From the NCBI RefSeq assembly GCF_018143015.1, contig NC_054758.1, forward strand, positions 4,449,501 to 4,513,500: 64,000 bases of DNA. The letters are read 5' to 3'. Source of the stretch: Lytechinus variegatus (Eukaryota > Echinodermata > Echinoidea > Temnopleuroida > Toxopneustidae). Positions 12,680 to 24,397 of this stretch are shown here, piece by piece. The position numbers and the translations under genes are program-made. Numbering within the stretch: the first letter of the stretch is position 1; each line of letters opens with the position of its first letter. The notes beneath the pieces were generated by a model. The model did not search any database. It saw only the letters and a list, made by a program, of their open reading frames with translations, and was not told the DNA's origin.

Positions 12680-13200
12680 CAAGCACCACCTGCACCCATC
12701 AATGGGGGTAAAGTTCGCCCCTCTTCCTCCATGTATATCCGCAGCACGCTTAAATTGGGGTAAACTCTACCCCTCTTCCTCCAGCTGCACCCCTGAATAG
12801 GGCGTTAATCCACCCCTCTTCCTCCAGCAGCACTCCTCAATGGGGGTAAAGTTGTCCCATTAGGGGCAACACAAACTATTGGCACCCTCGAGGGGGTAAA
12901 GCTTGCCCACCCCCCTCCACTACATCATCTGACACAACCAAGCAGCACCCCTCAATGGGATCAAGTTTACCCCCTCCTCTTCTATATCATTCAACCTGAC
13001 CATGCAGCACTCTTTAACAGGGGTAAAATTGACCCCCTCTTTTACCCCAGCTGGTCCACACAACAGATCAGCACTCCTCAAATTGGGGTGAATTCCATCC
13101 CCTCTTCCTTCCTACATTGCAGCTTCTGACACAACCAAACAGCATTTATTAGTTGGGGGTAAAGTTTACCCCTTTTTTCCCCAGCAGGTCCAAATCAACC
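12680..13200 (+). repeat. Degenerate ~60-70-bp tandem repeat in the rapsyn 3' UTR
   Basis: Immediately after the rapsyn stop codon a motif recurs about eight times with variation: AGCAC.CCTCAATGGGGGTAAAGTT followed by a CCCCTCTTCCTCCA tail (e.g. near 12,700, 12,750, 12,835, 12,890, 12,950, 13,015, 13,085 and 13,155). The sequence lies between the stop codon and the AATAAA signals, so it should be transcribed in the 3' UTR. Confidence 0.7.
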
Positions 13201-13237
13201 TATAATGTGAGAATTCCTAACCACCAATTAAGTTGTA

Positions 13238-13301
13238 AATAAATAAAGCGATATTTACCTTTTATTTACCTATGTTTGATATAACTTGTAAAATAAATAA
13301 A
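13238..13301 (+). terminator. RAPSN: Candidate rapsyn poly(A) signals
   Basis: Overlapping AATAAA hexamers occur at 13,238-13,247 and again at 13,292-13,301, about 580-640 bp after the stop codon and just beyond the 3' UTR repeat. They are the first strong canonical signals downstream on this strand, so I take them as the likely 3' end. The cleavage site itself cannot be seen. Confidence 0.55.
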
Positions 13302-13309
13302 GCTATGTA

Positions 13310-16300
13310 TTTAGTGTAAATTATGTGGACATATTTTATACGCAATTGTACTGTTACCAATAACATTATTATGCAAAGTATAATGGACAGTGCTATGTAA
13401 AAAGGGTGAAAATAAACCCTGATTATTTTGCTACAAGCTGGGTTTAATGTCTGAATACCTGGTTTTTATTGTATTGCAAACACTAGTTAATTTAAAACCA
13501 ACCATGTATCTATATAATATGACAACAACATAAAAGTTTTTGAAACAAAAACAAAGCGTTTGAATGGGGATTACACCAAATAACATGTATTTAAACAACA
13601 CCAGTCGTCAGGGTTACAACATCGGTTTGATTCTAAACAGGGTTCCATTACACAAAGGATAGTAATTGATCGTACGCTTGATTTTCACAATTGATTGTAC
13701 AGTGTAGTCAATGGAATCAATCGTATAAAACTGTTCTACGATAATTGCTAAGTTTTGTGTTACGGCCCCTGGTGTTGTTCTGACAAACATCTCTAGTTTA
13801 GTCTTAGAATGCTGGTTTGGGGTTAAATGAACGCCACGTTTTGTAGTGCTTTTTGTTTTTTGCTAAGATGTTTATGGAGTAGTGTTGATTATAATAACAG
13901 TGATGATGATATCAATAATAAGCATAACAAGCTTAACTGAAGATAAGCTTTATTGATTCTAGTATTGATGAGAAGCTTTAATGGTGACAACATTGATAAT
14001 AAGCTTTAATTTTGACAGTATTAAGCTTTAATTCATAGCAATTAGATATGGTTGTTATAAGTTACATCGTGCGTGAATACGTCTTTGACTGTGGGCGTTT
14101 GGTTTTTAACTGGCTTATGAGGGAAATGGGCTTAGTATGTTGAGCATTTCGCACAGACATGTGATCTTTCTTTTAGCGTGCATGCAAAAGCACTGTAATT
14201 TTCCGGGGACTTGAAAAAACTCGATTGCCACCCAATTATCCTCAGATTATTTTCATTAGTCAAAACTTCACATATTCCAGAATAATCTCATCTTCATCTC
14301 TGTCGTTCACTTATGACTGTTGTAATAATCACATCAACATTTGACTTCGTGTTCAATGTTATTTTCTGATCGTAAGCAAGCAATAATAGATCAATGTCGT
14401 AGAGTTAGGATTCGAATTTTATTTCTCATGTATAATTTTGATGTTTTGACTCTTTCATCAAATGCCTCTATCACAATTATTAAAATAACTTACATGGTAG
14501 TAGTAGACTTGCACGGGACACATCATATGATTTCAGTATTCAGTACTCAATGTTAACTTTGTACTACGCATGTTGAAGGATTTGTGGGATTTTATATGAT
14601 TTTAAATAGATGTACTTCAAAAGCATGGATGTCTATATGAGTTTAAACAAGAAATGGGATATGAGAAGGCAAATCGCTAGAATGGGTAATGAAAAAGAGA
14701 AGTAACTAACTTCGTTTCGGAAGAATGTATTTATATACTTTTTAATACAGACAGGCGGTATCTCTTTCCCGTAGTACTTTAAACTTCACCATAATGTACA
14801 TGTTGTCTAGTGCACAAATTGTATTGGTTTTCCATAGTTTTATGCAGGCGCGGATCCAGGGGGGGCACCCCCCCCCCTTTGAGAGGCAAAATTAATTTGT
14901 AATGCAAAAATGCCATTAAAACATAGATGTGCCCCCTCTTTTGAAATTGAGAAATTGAAGACCTTGTTGTTTTTTCTGCTTGTCAAATTTTTTTCGGTGC
15001 GAAAACCTTGTCAAAATTTTCCTCAAAAAAATTGCCCCCCCCCCCCCCTTTGGAAAATCCTGGATCCACCCCTGTTGTTGAATATGATGAATATGATTCA
15101 GATTAAGTTATTAAGATATATTTAATGGGATAGACAATGGTAGTTCTGGCAGGGTGAAGACTAGACTTCAAGTCAGGATCTCTTCAAAGGTTTACACAAT
15201 GTTGATCAAAAGGGAGCAAACACGTATGTTGGGCAAAACAATGCCCAATGCTGTGTAAATTTTTTACGCAATGTTGATTTTAAAAAATACTCATGAAACG
15301 TGCTTTGTATTACCCACCAAAATGCATTTCCCCTTTTAACTCGATATTGAGCAACCTATAACTCAACCTCATACGTGCTGAACTCCATTTTTAAACTCCA
15401 TTTTCATGATCATGTATATTTCGGTTTGGGTGCACAAATTTTATGTTATAATACGTTTTTATTATTATTCATATTTTATGCATTTATATATAAAACGATG
15501 CATTTGAAATAAGACAGGAATATGTCATGGCGTATTGACAAGGGTTATTCTATTGAAGGAGTGTTACAATGAATGGTTTTCTTTAACAAAATGTCATATC
15601 TTGCCAAATTCACGTTTCACACTGATTTAGCGATAAGGTTAAGAGGTTTTTAGTAATGTATTTTTGTGTATCATTTTGTTTAATGCAAGAATTGTATTGT
15701 CATGTTATAATCAGTCACGAAATTGCTTTTTCAAAGTTTCGTTTCACTCAAAGTTTTTTTTACCTGTATCGATGCCATATCATGTCTGGTTTTATATTAT
15801 GCCTTTAGAAAGATGTAGAAATTATGAATCATCGCGATCATTAAATACGAAAAATACCGAAAACTGCGCACGAAACGTGATTATTGCTTTGCTTCAGTAA
15901 ATCAAAATAGTACATATCGCATGAAATCTGTCTTTTCCCATTCGATATTTCTCTAATGGCATACAATGTTGTACCGAAATGAATATATTTATTACAATAG
16001 GGAATGTGTTGTATGATTCAAATATATGTTTATTTCCTGTTTGAACCATGTTGGTATTAAAATGTTATGGGTTTATTTATTTTTCACTATTTGCCTATAG
16101 GAGAGGCATTTGTAAATTTCACTGAAAATAAGATTAAACTGCACATGGTTGATAATTGATAATAAAAGGATGAAATGTACTGGAAATGAAGTGTATTTTG
16201 TGCATTTTGTGGATTTTTGGAAAATTTACAGAGTTGTGCGAGCATTTGTGTCGGGGAGGTTGGGTTCAAAACAATACCACTATCGTTCTCCAATGACTTC

Positions 16301-16680
16301 TCTAAACGGTTGTGTAAAATTTACTAAGCTGCAACAGTGGCTATTAAATTTCCACTTATAAAAGCAATTTCTACACAACTGTAAGAGTATATGCCAGGCA
16401 AGGGTTTTCGAAACGCTATGAATTGGAAATGAATTTGTTAGAATTATGCCTATTTAAATGTTACTTTAGATTCGTGACTAGCAATCATCTCTAAACGGCG
16501 GTCTAATTCTAAATATAGTATAGTTATAAAACTACAAACTAAAATATCACACAAAAAGGTAGGTCATGTTTTGATGTGTACCTAATTATTTGCACATTTA
16601 ATCATTAGTTCACATCATTGCTTTGCAGTTTGAGACTTCACATGCGTCTGACAAAAATAAATACAATTCTGAATGTTTTT
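13310..16680. other. AT-rich intergenic stretch
   Basis: No gene is recognised. It contains a GTAACAC-type MITE (about 13,645-13,771), a cluster of AAGCTTTA motifs (13,925-14,040), a GGATCCAGG element (14,844-15,074), and otherwise unremarkable AT-rich sequence. It separates the 3' end of rapsyn (plus strand) from the 3' end of the EF-hand gene (minus strand), so the two genes converge here. Confidence 0.6.
14844..15074. mobile_element. Small element with GCGCGGATCCAGG ends
   Basis: It begins CAGGCGCGGATCCAGGGGGG and ends CCTGGATCCACCCCTG, an inverted pair. Inside, two GC-homopolymer tracts and the segments TTGTCAAATTTTTTTCG and CTTGTCAAAATTTTCC recur. A related element (GGCACATACGCAGGGGG...TCCTGCGTATGC) sits at 35,981-36,180 with the same CTTGTCAAATTTT interior. 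A fragment occurs near 32,064-32,110 (TCCAGGATTTTCCATAAGTGG). Confidence 0.55.
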
Positions 16681-16689
16681 GTCACGTAT

Positions 16690-17830
16690 TTTCCGCGATT
16701 CAATATGTTGGCAACATGCCTCCGTCGAGTAGCAACGATTCATAGCGACAACAGCATAATCTTTTCCTATAAATTTTATTGAAGAGCATCGTCTATGTTT
16801 ATACATCTAACAAGAAAGAAGTAGGGTCGCCAGCGGCTTACTGGCTTGCCATATATCTTCGCATCTCAGTTGTTGACGCAGTTGTCTTTTGGCAACTGTT
16901 AGGGAGCATAGTTTGCAAATGCTCATCAGCAACGTTGCAGCAACAGCGTCTTCTCTGTGACCAGCCTGTCGCAAGAATAATTATTTCGCGTGTCAACATT
17001 TTTTGACATGACGGAATCACACATTGATGAAGCTCGTCTTTCTACAAAGTTTGTAAAAGAGTATACCGACATTTATCGTCATTGCTTTAATTGTACATGT
17101 TCATCTGCAACACAACGACAAAAAAATTGCCTTTTCATCAGCTTGTAGCAACCGTCATGGCGTTCAGCATCTTCTTAATCTATGACCTATTTTGTTCACA
17201 TGGTGGTATCACTCACGCACTGACGATACCTCTATCTATGTACAACGTTTGATGACGAGGAGGCTTACATCGAGGCTTGTTCGTCACGACGGCAACAATC
17301 TCGTCTGTCTCAACAGCTTGTAGCAAGAAAACTCTTTCGTTTTTCAACATGATGGCAACACACACAATGATAACCATGCAAGTCTTTATGCAATGTTTGT
17401 TGACGAGAGACTTTCGTCATTCCTTGTACATGTTCGTCTGCAACATGACGGCAACAATCTCGTCTCTCTCAACAGCTTGTAGTAAGAAAACTATTTCGTT
17501 TTTCAACATGATCTTCAATGATAGCAACACACACAATGGTGAAACATGTGTTTCTGCAATGTTTGTTGACAAGAGACTTTTCGTCATTCTTTGTACATGT
17601 TCGTCTGCAACATGACGGCAACAAACTCGTCTCTCTCTCAACAGCTTGTAGCAAGAAAACTATTTCGTTTTTCAACATGATGTTCACATGATGGCAACAC
17701 ACACAATGATAAACGTGCCTTATGCAATGTTTGTTGACTGTAGACCTTTCGTCATTCTTTGTACATGTTCGTCTGCAACATGACGGCAACAAACTCGTCT
17801 CTGTTGATAGTGTTGTCACCACTGCTACTT
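16690..17830 (-). repeat. Decaying tandem array of the EF-hand gene's last-exon end
   Basis: The 3' end of the terminal exon (coding DEFVAVMLQTNMYKE-stop at 17,752-17,796) is repeated downstream. One copy ends at about 17,582 and still encodes DEFVAVMLQTNMYKE and a stop; another ends at about 17,415 and encodes DEIVAVMLQTNMYKE and a stop. Partial copies lie near 17,279, 17,095 and 16,910, with probable remnants nearer 16,700. Spacing is ~150-170 bp. The spacer shares AACAGCTTGTAGCAAG, TTTCGTTTTTCAACATGATG and ATGCAATGTTTGTTGAC blocks. Copies become more diverged with distance from the gene. Confidence 0.8.
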
Positions 17831-20800
17831 GCCTCCTCGATCATCTCTCTGATCATGCTATCGCTGACCTTGACCCCGGTTTCCTTGGCAACCATCTTGA
17901 GATCATCCGTACTCAGGCATCCTTTCTTCCCTTCAAGTTCAAACAAAAAAGGTATAGAATACAAAAACAAATGAATAAAATGATAGAATAATCTTTAAGC
18001 AGTTATTACGTCATCACGAATATTTACTTAAATGAAACGAAATTATTCGCGCAACAGCAAAGTGTTTTATCAACATTAGTCGTCAGACAATCTGACAATT
18101 TCCTTGAGTTTGGTTGGCTGAGAAGCACAGATGTCTGACTGTTACTATGGTAACTGTCGGATAAAACATACGAAAAATCCTTTTTCCGACGCGTGTCATT
18201 GGTCCTGAATATTTATGTGAAATACGTTGTGCATTGATATATGGCTCAAAGTGACCATGACATTTTTTCGGCACTTCAAGAAAATGGCGCGAATAGTCTG
18301 TCTTGTTAATACAGAAACAGAAGCAGAATTATACCTGTATGATATTCCATAGTGTCAGCTGTGATTTTTCAAGAATTTTCAAGATTTATAATGTCGTTTT
18401 GCGGAAAGATTTAATACAACTAGCGTACAATAGCTGTCAGTCGAAAATCACTGATAAGTAGCTTCATGAAAGTTTGTTTTTTTAATTTTCTTACCGTAAT
18501 CCATCATATCAAAGCCTTGGTGTATCTCATCGTAGATGTCTCTTGAGTCTCCCTGGCGATGTGCTACCAGCTCAACAAAGTCTGGGAAACTCACTTCCCT
18601 GATTCAAGAAATAAACACATAAAATATTAGTCCAGTAGGTTACCATGGTTACAAAATTAATAATTGTACTTTTTGAAGAAAATTATACTTATTTGGAAGG
18701 ATGGATATTATTGATCCACGGGTTCTTCTATACACGATAATGAATGAATTGATCATGATGATGACGATGATGACAACGACGGCGAAGAAGTATATATTTT
18801 CCCCTCCTCATGGATTATATTATTTGTTCAACATAACCATAATCTATTCAATGACAAATCAAATTCATGGTAATAAAATAAATAAAACAAAAATTGGTAA
18901 AAAAAAATATAACGAACTGTCAGGTTCACATAATAATAAATATACGTATTTGGTAAAGGTAATTTATTTTGTTCATTTAAAAAAATTAAAAGTAGAGTTT
19001 AACCATTTAACCTTTTAACGAAGAGTGCAGAGGCGAAAAGGTAGACCCATTTCGCAGATATTCAAGCCAATTTTATATAAATTATGATTTATAGATACAT
19101 GCAACACAATAATATTTTTTAATCATTTCATAGAAATCGATATCTAGCACCCCCCCAAAAAAAAAAAAAACCTCCAGGACCCCGTATTACAAAGAGTTCC
19201 AACTGATAAGGGAGGGTCTCATGAAAGGACTTGTCAGACGTTTATCCGACAAGTCCTGAGAGGAGTATTTCATCAACATTTTCATCCAACAAGTAGCCAG
19301 ACAACTTCCCTTGATGTTGATTGGCTAAGAAGCAGTGTTACCATGGTAACTGTCGATAAAATGGGACCTTTCGGATAAAACGTCCGACAACTCCTTTCAT
19401 GATACGCTTTCCAATTTTATCTGACAATTACCATAGTAACAGTGCTTCTCAGCTAATCAAAATCAAGGATATTTATCAGATCTGACAAGATTGTCTGACA
19501 AAAAACTTAAAATGCTCCTCGGATCAACCTCTTCTGTAATTGAAAACCATCAATGTCATATTTTTTCTACATGCAGTAAATTCTCACAATGTCCTTTGTA
19601 AAGAAAGAGAAGCACAATGAATTTTCATGAACAAAATTTTTGAGCAAATATGCATTTTTATGCTGACATTGTTGGCTTTCCATAGTTGCGGTTGATTGGA
19701 TCAATCACAACTCTTTGTAAGGCCCTGAGCAATAGAACTCTTTAGTTCGAAAATTATTCAACTAATAACTTCCTCGCAACAAAGTCAGTCAACAAACTGA
19801 AATAAAATGCCAACATTAAAGTGACAGCTCACAATTTGTACTTACCCTATTCTTCTGCCAATGTCAGCTGAAAAAGGAAAAAGATAACATTTGAAGAGAT
19901 AAGGTTCATTTTCTTTTATTGATAAATAGAATTTTGTTCTCCAATAAAATAGAGGTGATTTTGATTACGAGAAATTTGACAAGCCAAAAAAAAGTTTAAT
20001 AATTAAATTTCTGTTATTAAGCATATACCTGCCAGATTTCCAGGCGTGCTGCCTATGGTGAATAATTCACACAGCGCCAACCAGCAAGGGCGGGCCATGG
20101 AGACCACCCCCCCCCCCAAAAAAAAAAAAAAAAATAATAATGATAATAATAGAATAAATAAACAAATAAATAAATGAATAAATAAATAAAATAAAATCTG
20201 GATCTGCGACAACTTGACAGTAATTTTATTATATTATAATTTTGATAATTTTTGACAGCTTACCTATAGCTTCATCTATTTGCTCATGAGAAAGTTTAAA
20301 CCCAAGAACTCTCATTGCACTCCGAAGATCAAAAGCATCGATGTATCTAAAAATAGAAATTGAATAAAAGATAATGTTATATTTCAAAAGTCACATTAAT
20401 GACAGCAATTAGAAAATTTTCCTGTGAAACTTTGAAAAGCCTAACTGGCTGTCCTCAAGGTCCTAGGCGCTGAGTTATTAGAGGTCATAGTTCAATCAAA
20501 ATGAAACATTGCAATAAATTTATGTATATGTAAATTTGTTGAAATAAGCATTTCAAAAGTGTTACAGGACAGAACTTTATAGAATATGCTATACAGGTCT
20601 AGAATCTAAATTCATTTTCATTTAATCTGTTTCACATTTATGTGTAAAAATGTATCGCACCCTAATTCACCGTGATAATGATTAAATTATAAACATCAGT
20701 TGCGCATCACAATTTCTCTAACGAACTTAAATATGATTTGGTTGATGAAATTCAATTCAATTTTCATGTCAGATATAAGAAAAGAAGATTTATCTGTGAT

Positions 20801-21009
20801 CAATTTGTAACTTACCCTTTTTTATTCTTATCAAATGTATCAAATACCATCCTCAAATCTCGGAGCTCCTGCGCCGTGAACTGCGCAGTGAGGGCGGGGT
20901 CTATTTCAGCCACGTGATCCCTCTGTTGCTCCAATGAGTGAAGGAGACTGCTGGCCACGCCCATTTGACCTTGGGAGGAGGAGAGCGATGACGACGGTGG
21001 AGCGGCCAT
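17752..21009 (-). CDS. Centrin-like EF-hand calcium-binding protein (193 aa)
   Basis: Five coding exons in consistent phases: 21,009-20,816, 20,346-20,264, 19,867-19,846 (22 nt), 18,598-18,495 and 17,930-17,752 (stop TGA). The N-terminus (residues 1-45) is Ser/Ala-rich and probably disordered. Four EF-hand regions follow in calmodulin/centrin spacing: loop 1 at D60-D71 (DKNKKGYIDAFD) keeps the key oxygens; loop 2 (~94-106) is degenerate; loop 3 at D133-D144 is partly conserved but has Asp instead of Glu at position 12; loop 4 (169-180) has Ser at positions 1 and 3. So probably one, at most two, sites bind calcium. FVELVAHR and LKMVAKETG resemble centrin/caltractin helices. Centrins act at centrioles, basal bodies and contractile fibres; the exact orthologue is not identified here. 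The ATG at 21,009 is the first after an acceptor at 21,028, so a 5' non-coding exon must exist upstream. The last exon's end is duplicated downstream. Confidence 0.82.
19181..19740. mobile_element. Nested MITEs in intron 3 of the EF-hand gene
   Basis: The outer element begins CCCCGTATTACAAAGAGTT (19,181) and ends AACTCTTTGTAAGGCCC (19,740). It shares its interior (TGCTGACATTGTTGGCTTTCC, TTGCGGTTGATTGGATCAAT) with the uninterrupted element at 44,838-45,090. A second element occupies about 19,207-19,505. It has its own inverted ends (CTCATGAAAGGACTTGTCAG and its inverse near 19,385) and the TGTCAGA/TTACCATGGTAACTGTC motifs of the family at 24,398 and 48,228. The second was therefore inserted into the first. 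Confidence 0.6.
19846..19867 (-). other. 22-nt coding micro-exon of the EF-hand gene
   Basis: It is bounded by TTTTTCAG on its 5' side and GTAAGTAC on its 3' side. Its phases fit both neighbours (two bases complete a split Ala codon, six codons read DIGRRI, two bases start Gly). It encodes the core of the degenerate second EF-hand loop. Skipping it would shift the frame, since 22 is not a multiple of 3, so it must be constitutive for the full-length protein. Confidence 0.75.
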
Positions 21010-21104
21010 ATTGGATGAGGTTCGATTCTGTCAAGAATTAAAAACGATTATCATTTCAAGATCTCGAATAATTATTGGAAAATAAAACAAACAAAAGGAT
21101 TAAA

Positions 21105-21640
21105 GGGGAATGAAACCTTTGGAATAAGTAGGCTTGTGTCGAAACAGAAAAATCAAAGAATAAGATCAAAGAAAGTTTGAGAGAAATCGGACAAATAATA
21201 AGAAAGTTATGAGCATTTGAATATTGCAATCACTAATGCTATGGAGATCCTACTATTGGCATTGCGACAAGGATGTGTGATGTCACATGTGAACAACTTT
21301 CCCTTGATGGACTATAAAATACCCTGAAAATGTCTCTTTCTGCTTTTCTTATGGTGATACAAACTCTTATCCATGGTGTATTCTTTAAAAATCTGTATTA
21401 CATGCCCTCATGTAGAAAGAACACATTGTCTATATAGTGATAGATGTGATAAAAGAGGCAATTTAAGTGAAATATATACTAAGGTAATGGGGAGAGTTGT
21501 TCACAAGTGACATGACCATCTGTAATAGCTCCATGATTAAATGTTCAGTTGTAATTATGTTAAGTTGTAATTAAGAAAGGATCACCAATCGTTCTTAAGT
21601 CGCTCTTAATTTAAGGACAACTTTTTGAAACACCCGCCTG
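21105..21640. repeat. Dispersed-repeat fragments upstream of the EF-hand coding exons
   Basis: From 21,105 the sequence AAAGGGGAATGAAACCTTTGG begins a stretch with the style of a dispersed repeat (GAAAATCAAAGAATAAG, TAATAAGAAAGTTATGAGC) running to about 21,500. At 21,571-21,638 the half element AAAGGATCACCAATCGTTCTTAA...TTTTTGAAACACCCGCC matches one arm of the MITEs at 41,261 and 61,143. Both lie in the presumed first intron of the EF-hand gene. Confidence 0.5.
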
Positions 21641-22343
21641 GAGAGGAAAAAGGGAAAGGAAAGGAAAAGGGTGAAATATAAAATCGTTTTCTAAGTATAC
21701 ATGTATTGCCAAAATTTATCACTAATAAAAATCAAAATCACATTTTCTTATTAAGAGGGCCAAAATTTTGCTCGCTTGCGAATAGGCCTATACCATGTTT
21801 GGCTCTTCATTTTTTTTCGCTCATTACGCTACTGACTGACATGTCAATGTAGTTTAATAAATAAATTCAGTCTCATTTACGTTACCGGTTACATCATTTC
21901 AGATACACTTCAAGTAGATTGTAAAATCAATTCAATTCAATTTATTAATAATTCATAAAATGCCAAGAAGATATATACAATAAAATGTCTATGGAATCAC
22001 AACAAAAGCCTATGGCTTGCTAAACAGTGATCCCCTTATGTCATGGTAAATCAAGAACTTAAAAGAATAATCAAATCTATAATAGGCCAATACACATAGA
22101 CTACAATCAACAAAGAAGTTATAGGAAGAGAAAACATATTAAAAAATTGGTGCATTTAACAAAAAAAACATATATGTTTGTGTATTTCATTATTCCTGTA
22201 TCCAAATGTTGCTTTTCGTGATCTTCTAGTTATTTAAATCGTATGCCTATACAAAACTACACAGTTGTAATTTGTAACAATATCATGGTAAGATAAATAT
22301 TTTACCTTTTCAGAAGAAATATACATTGAAATGATCTTCCTAC

Positions 22344-22560
22344 CTGTATCTGAAGTCTCTCTGTGGGTTGTCTGGAAATAACTCCTTTTCTAAATATCTA
22401 CGAATTACTCCTTGCTATAATGCTTCAACGTCCAAAGTTCACAAAAGCACTCGATACAACATATTAAACAGTGATATATTATATCGTCACAATAGCTACG
22501 TTGTTTTCCAAGAGACAGACTGGGAGCTAGTCCTGATTTGACAATATCTTTCACGAATAC
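22344..22560 (-). promoter_or_regulatory. Possible 5' non-coding exon and promoter area of the EF-hand gene
   Basis: The first coding exon is preceded by a good acceptor (TTCTTGACAG, ending at 21,028), so transcription must begin further upstream on the minus strand. A donor-like ACAG/GTAGGAAG lies at 22,344/22,343 and could end a leader exon. No TATA box or other defining signal is convincing, so the position is a guess from splice signals alone. Confidence 0.25.
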
Positions 22561-23068
22561 TGATCAAATTTGAGCACCATTTTGATTCGTATCATTATTG
22601 GCGGTAACAATGCAAAATTGATCATAATTATGTGCGTCGCGAACTCACCATGTGCGATGCATCCTAATAATTATCAAAAAACAATGGAAGAATTCCGCAG
22701 CTTGGAACATGGGATGTAATTAACCAATGTCGTGTAATTAACTAACGTCTTGTAATTTTGTTGTAACCAACAACACACGCGGAGATGTTCGCTACTGAAG
22801 ATATAGGCCTACATGATAAAGTTTAGGGCTTGTATTGTCTGCCGGGGGCTGTTGTCTGAGCTCGAGTATTTGATTAAAAGATAATGATTTACTCAAGGGA
22901 AAGAGGTGAACATTACCATTTTGTGCACCGATCTAGTTTTGCAGTCATGCATGGTATTCTCTCGTTACCTTTTCTTTCTTCTTCTTTTTTTTTACATATC
23001 TTTCTGATATTTTTTTCTCTGACTCCTTCCCACCTTCCGCTGTCTTTTCATAATTATTTTAGTTTGTT

Positions 23069-23420
23069 ATGAATACAAGTAACTAATTCTTGTGATAATT
23101 TGTTCCATTTCAACATTCTGTAATCAGAAGCGAATGTGGCATTTCATAAATGGGGGCACAAAAGATGGATCAAATTGCTTTGGAGATGTTTTCGGTCAAG
23201 AAAACAAGAGATGAGTTTTAAAAAGGGTTTATTTTCACAATTCAGTTTGTTTGATTTATGAAACGTATACAAGTTACTGATTCTTGTGATATTTCATTTA
23301 TCTTATTTCAACCTTCTCTGTAATCAGAGACGTATCTGATATTTCATGTATTGGTAGGGGGCAGGAGGTGAATCGAATTTGTTCGGGAGATTTCTTCTTG
23401 TAAAAAAAATAGGTAAGCTT
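23069..23420. repeat. Two diverged ~190-bp tandem copies
   Basis: The segment at 23,069-23,230 (ACAAGTAACTAATTCTTGTG ... TTTCAACATTCTGTAATCAG) recurs at 23,259-23,420 (ACAAGTTACTGATTCTTGTG ... TTTCAACCTTCTCTGTAATC). The shared order continues into a GGGGGCA..AGATG.ATC tail. No coding signal accompanies it. Confidence 0.55.
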
Positions 23421-24397
23421 CAAAAAAGGATTCTCATTCCCAAAAAGGACCTTAATTGTCTCAAAGAAAAAACAGTTATCATTTCGTAAGCGGAAAGAAA
23501 AAAAACGAATCTTACAAAAGAAATAAAAGAAAGAGAGAGGATAGAAGAACCCACTCAGGAAATGACTGATCATTTCCCCTCATTAAAACATGGATCAGGC
23601 TAAATCATGTCTTAAAATTGAACAGTTCTTACGTAACAAAGGAATAACAGTATACAACTTGTATCAAAATGAGGGGCTCATTCCCCTGTACCCCTCAGAA
23701 TCAACGCATGTATGTCATAAAATAAATATCCCTAAATGAACATAGTCGGTGTGTTGCCGGTTGTGTAGATTGAAATAAGGGGCAGGGGGGGGGCGGGGGT
23801 GAGTACTGAAGTATAGTGCTAAGAGCATCGACAAAGGAAGACACTTCAATATTTGATCGCCTTGGAAAATATTTGCTCTAGGTTCTTTTGTCAACGTAAT
23901 AGTTCCCCCGTCTCCACTAACACAAATAGAAACAGAGCAATGTTTTTAGAGGACCATTTTGGTGATGCGTTATTGGTGCCTCGATTAATGATTATCATGG
24001 TTATGGTGAATATTTCATTTCTTAATAAAATAAAATTATGTCAAGCAATGATTGTCTGTCATGAGATATCTACAGTGCGTCTCAAAGAAAACTATACACT
24101 TTTGAAATGGCCCCTAAACCAAAAATATGTCACTTTGGGGGAAAATACTATATATATGGAAAGCCAATAAATTCAACTTTTAGATGACACCAACAAGTTG
24201 AGAGTGGGGGCAGGGAAAAGGAGCTGAAAATGCTAAATTAATGTTGATACGTTACAATATCTCTTAATTTTTTTCCAGGTATCTTCAGAAAATGCAAGGG
24301 GGGGGTATTTCATTTCTTCCTATACTTTTCACATTGTGTTCCCTTTCATTGTATGTTGTTTTGTAATAAAGAAATGATTAACAGAAGTAATAAGATC

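Noticed and set aside
20003..20212. 69-codon hydrophobic open frame on the minus strand
   Set aside because: It is created by an (AAAT)n tract and a poly-A run in an intron of the EF-hand gene.
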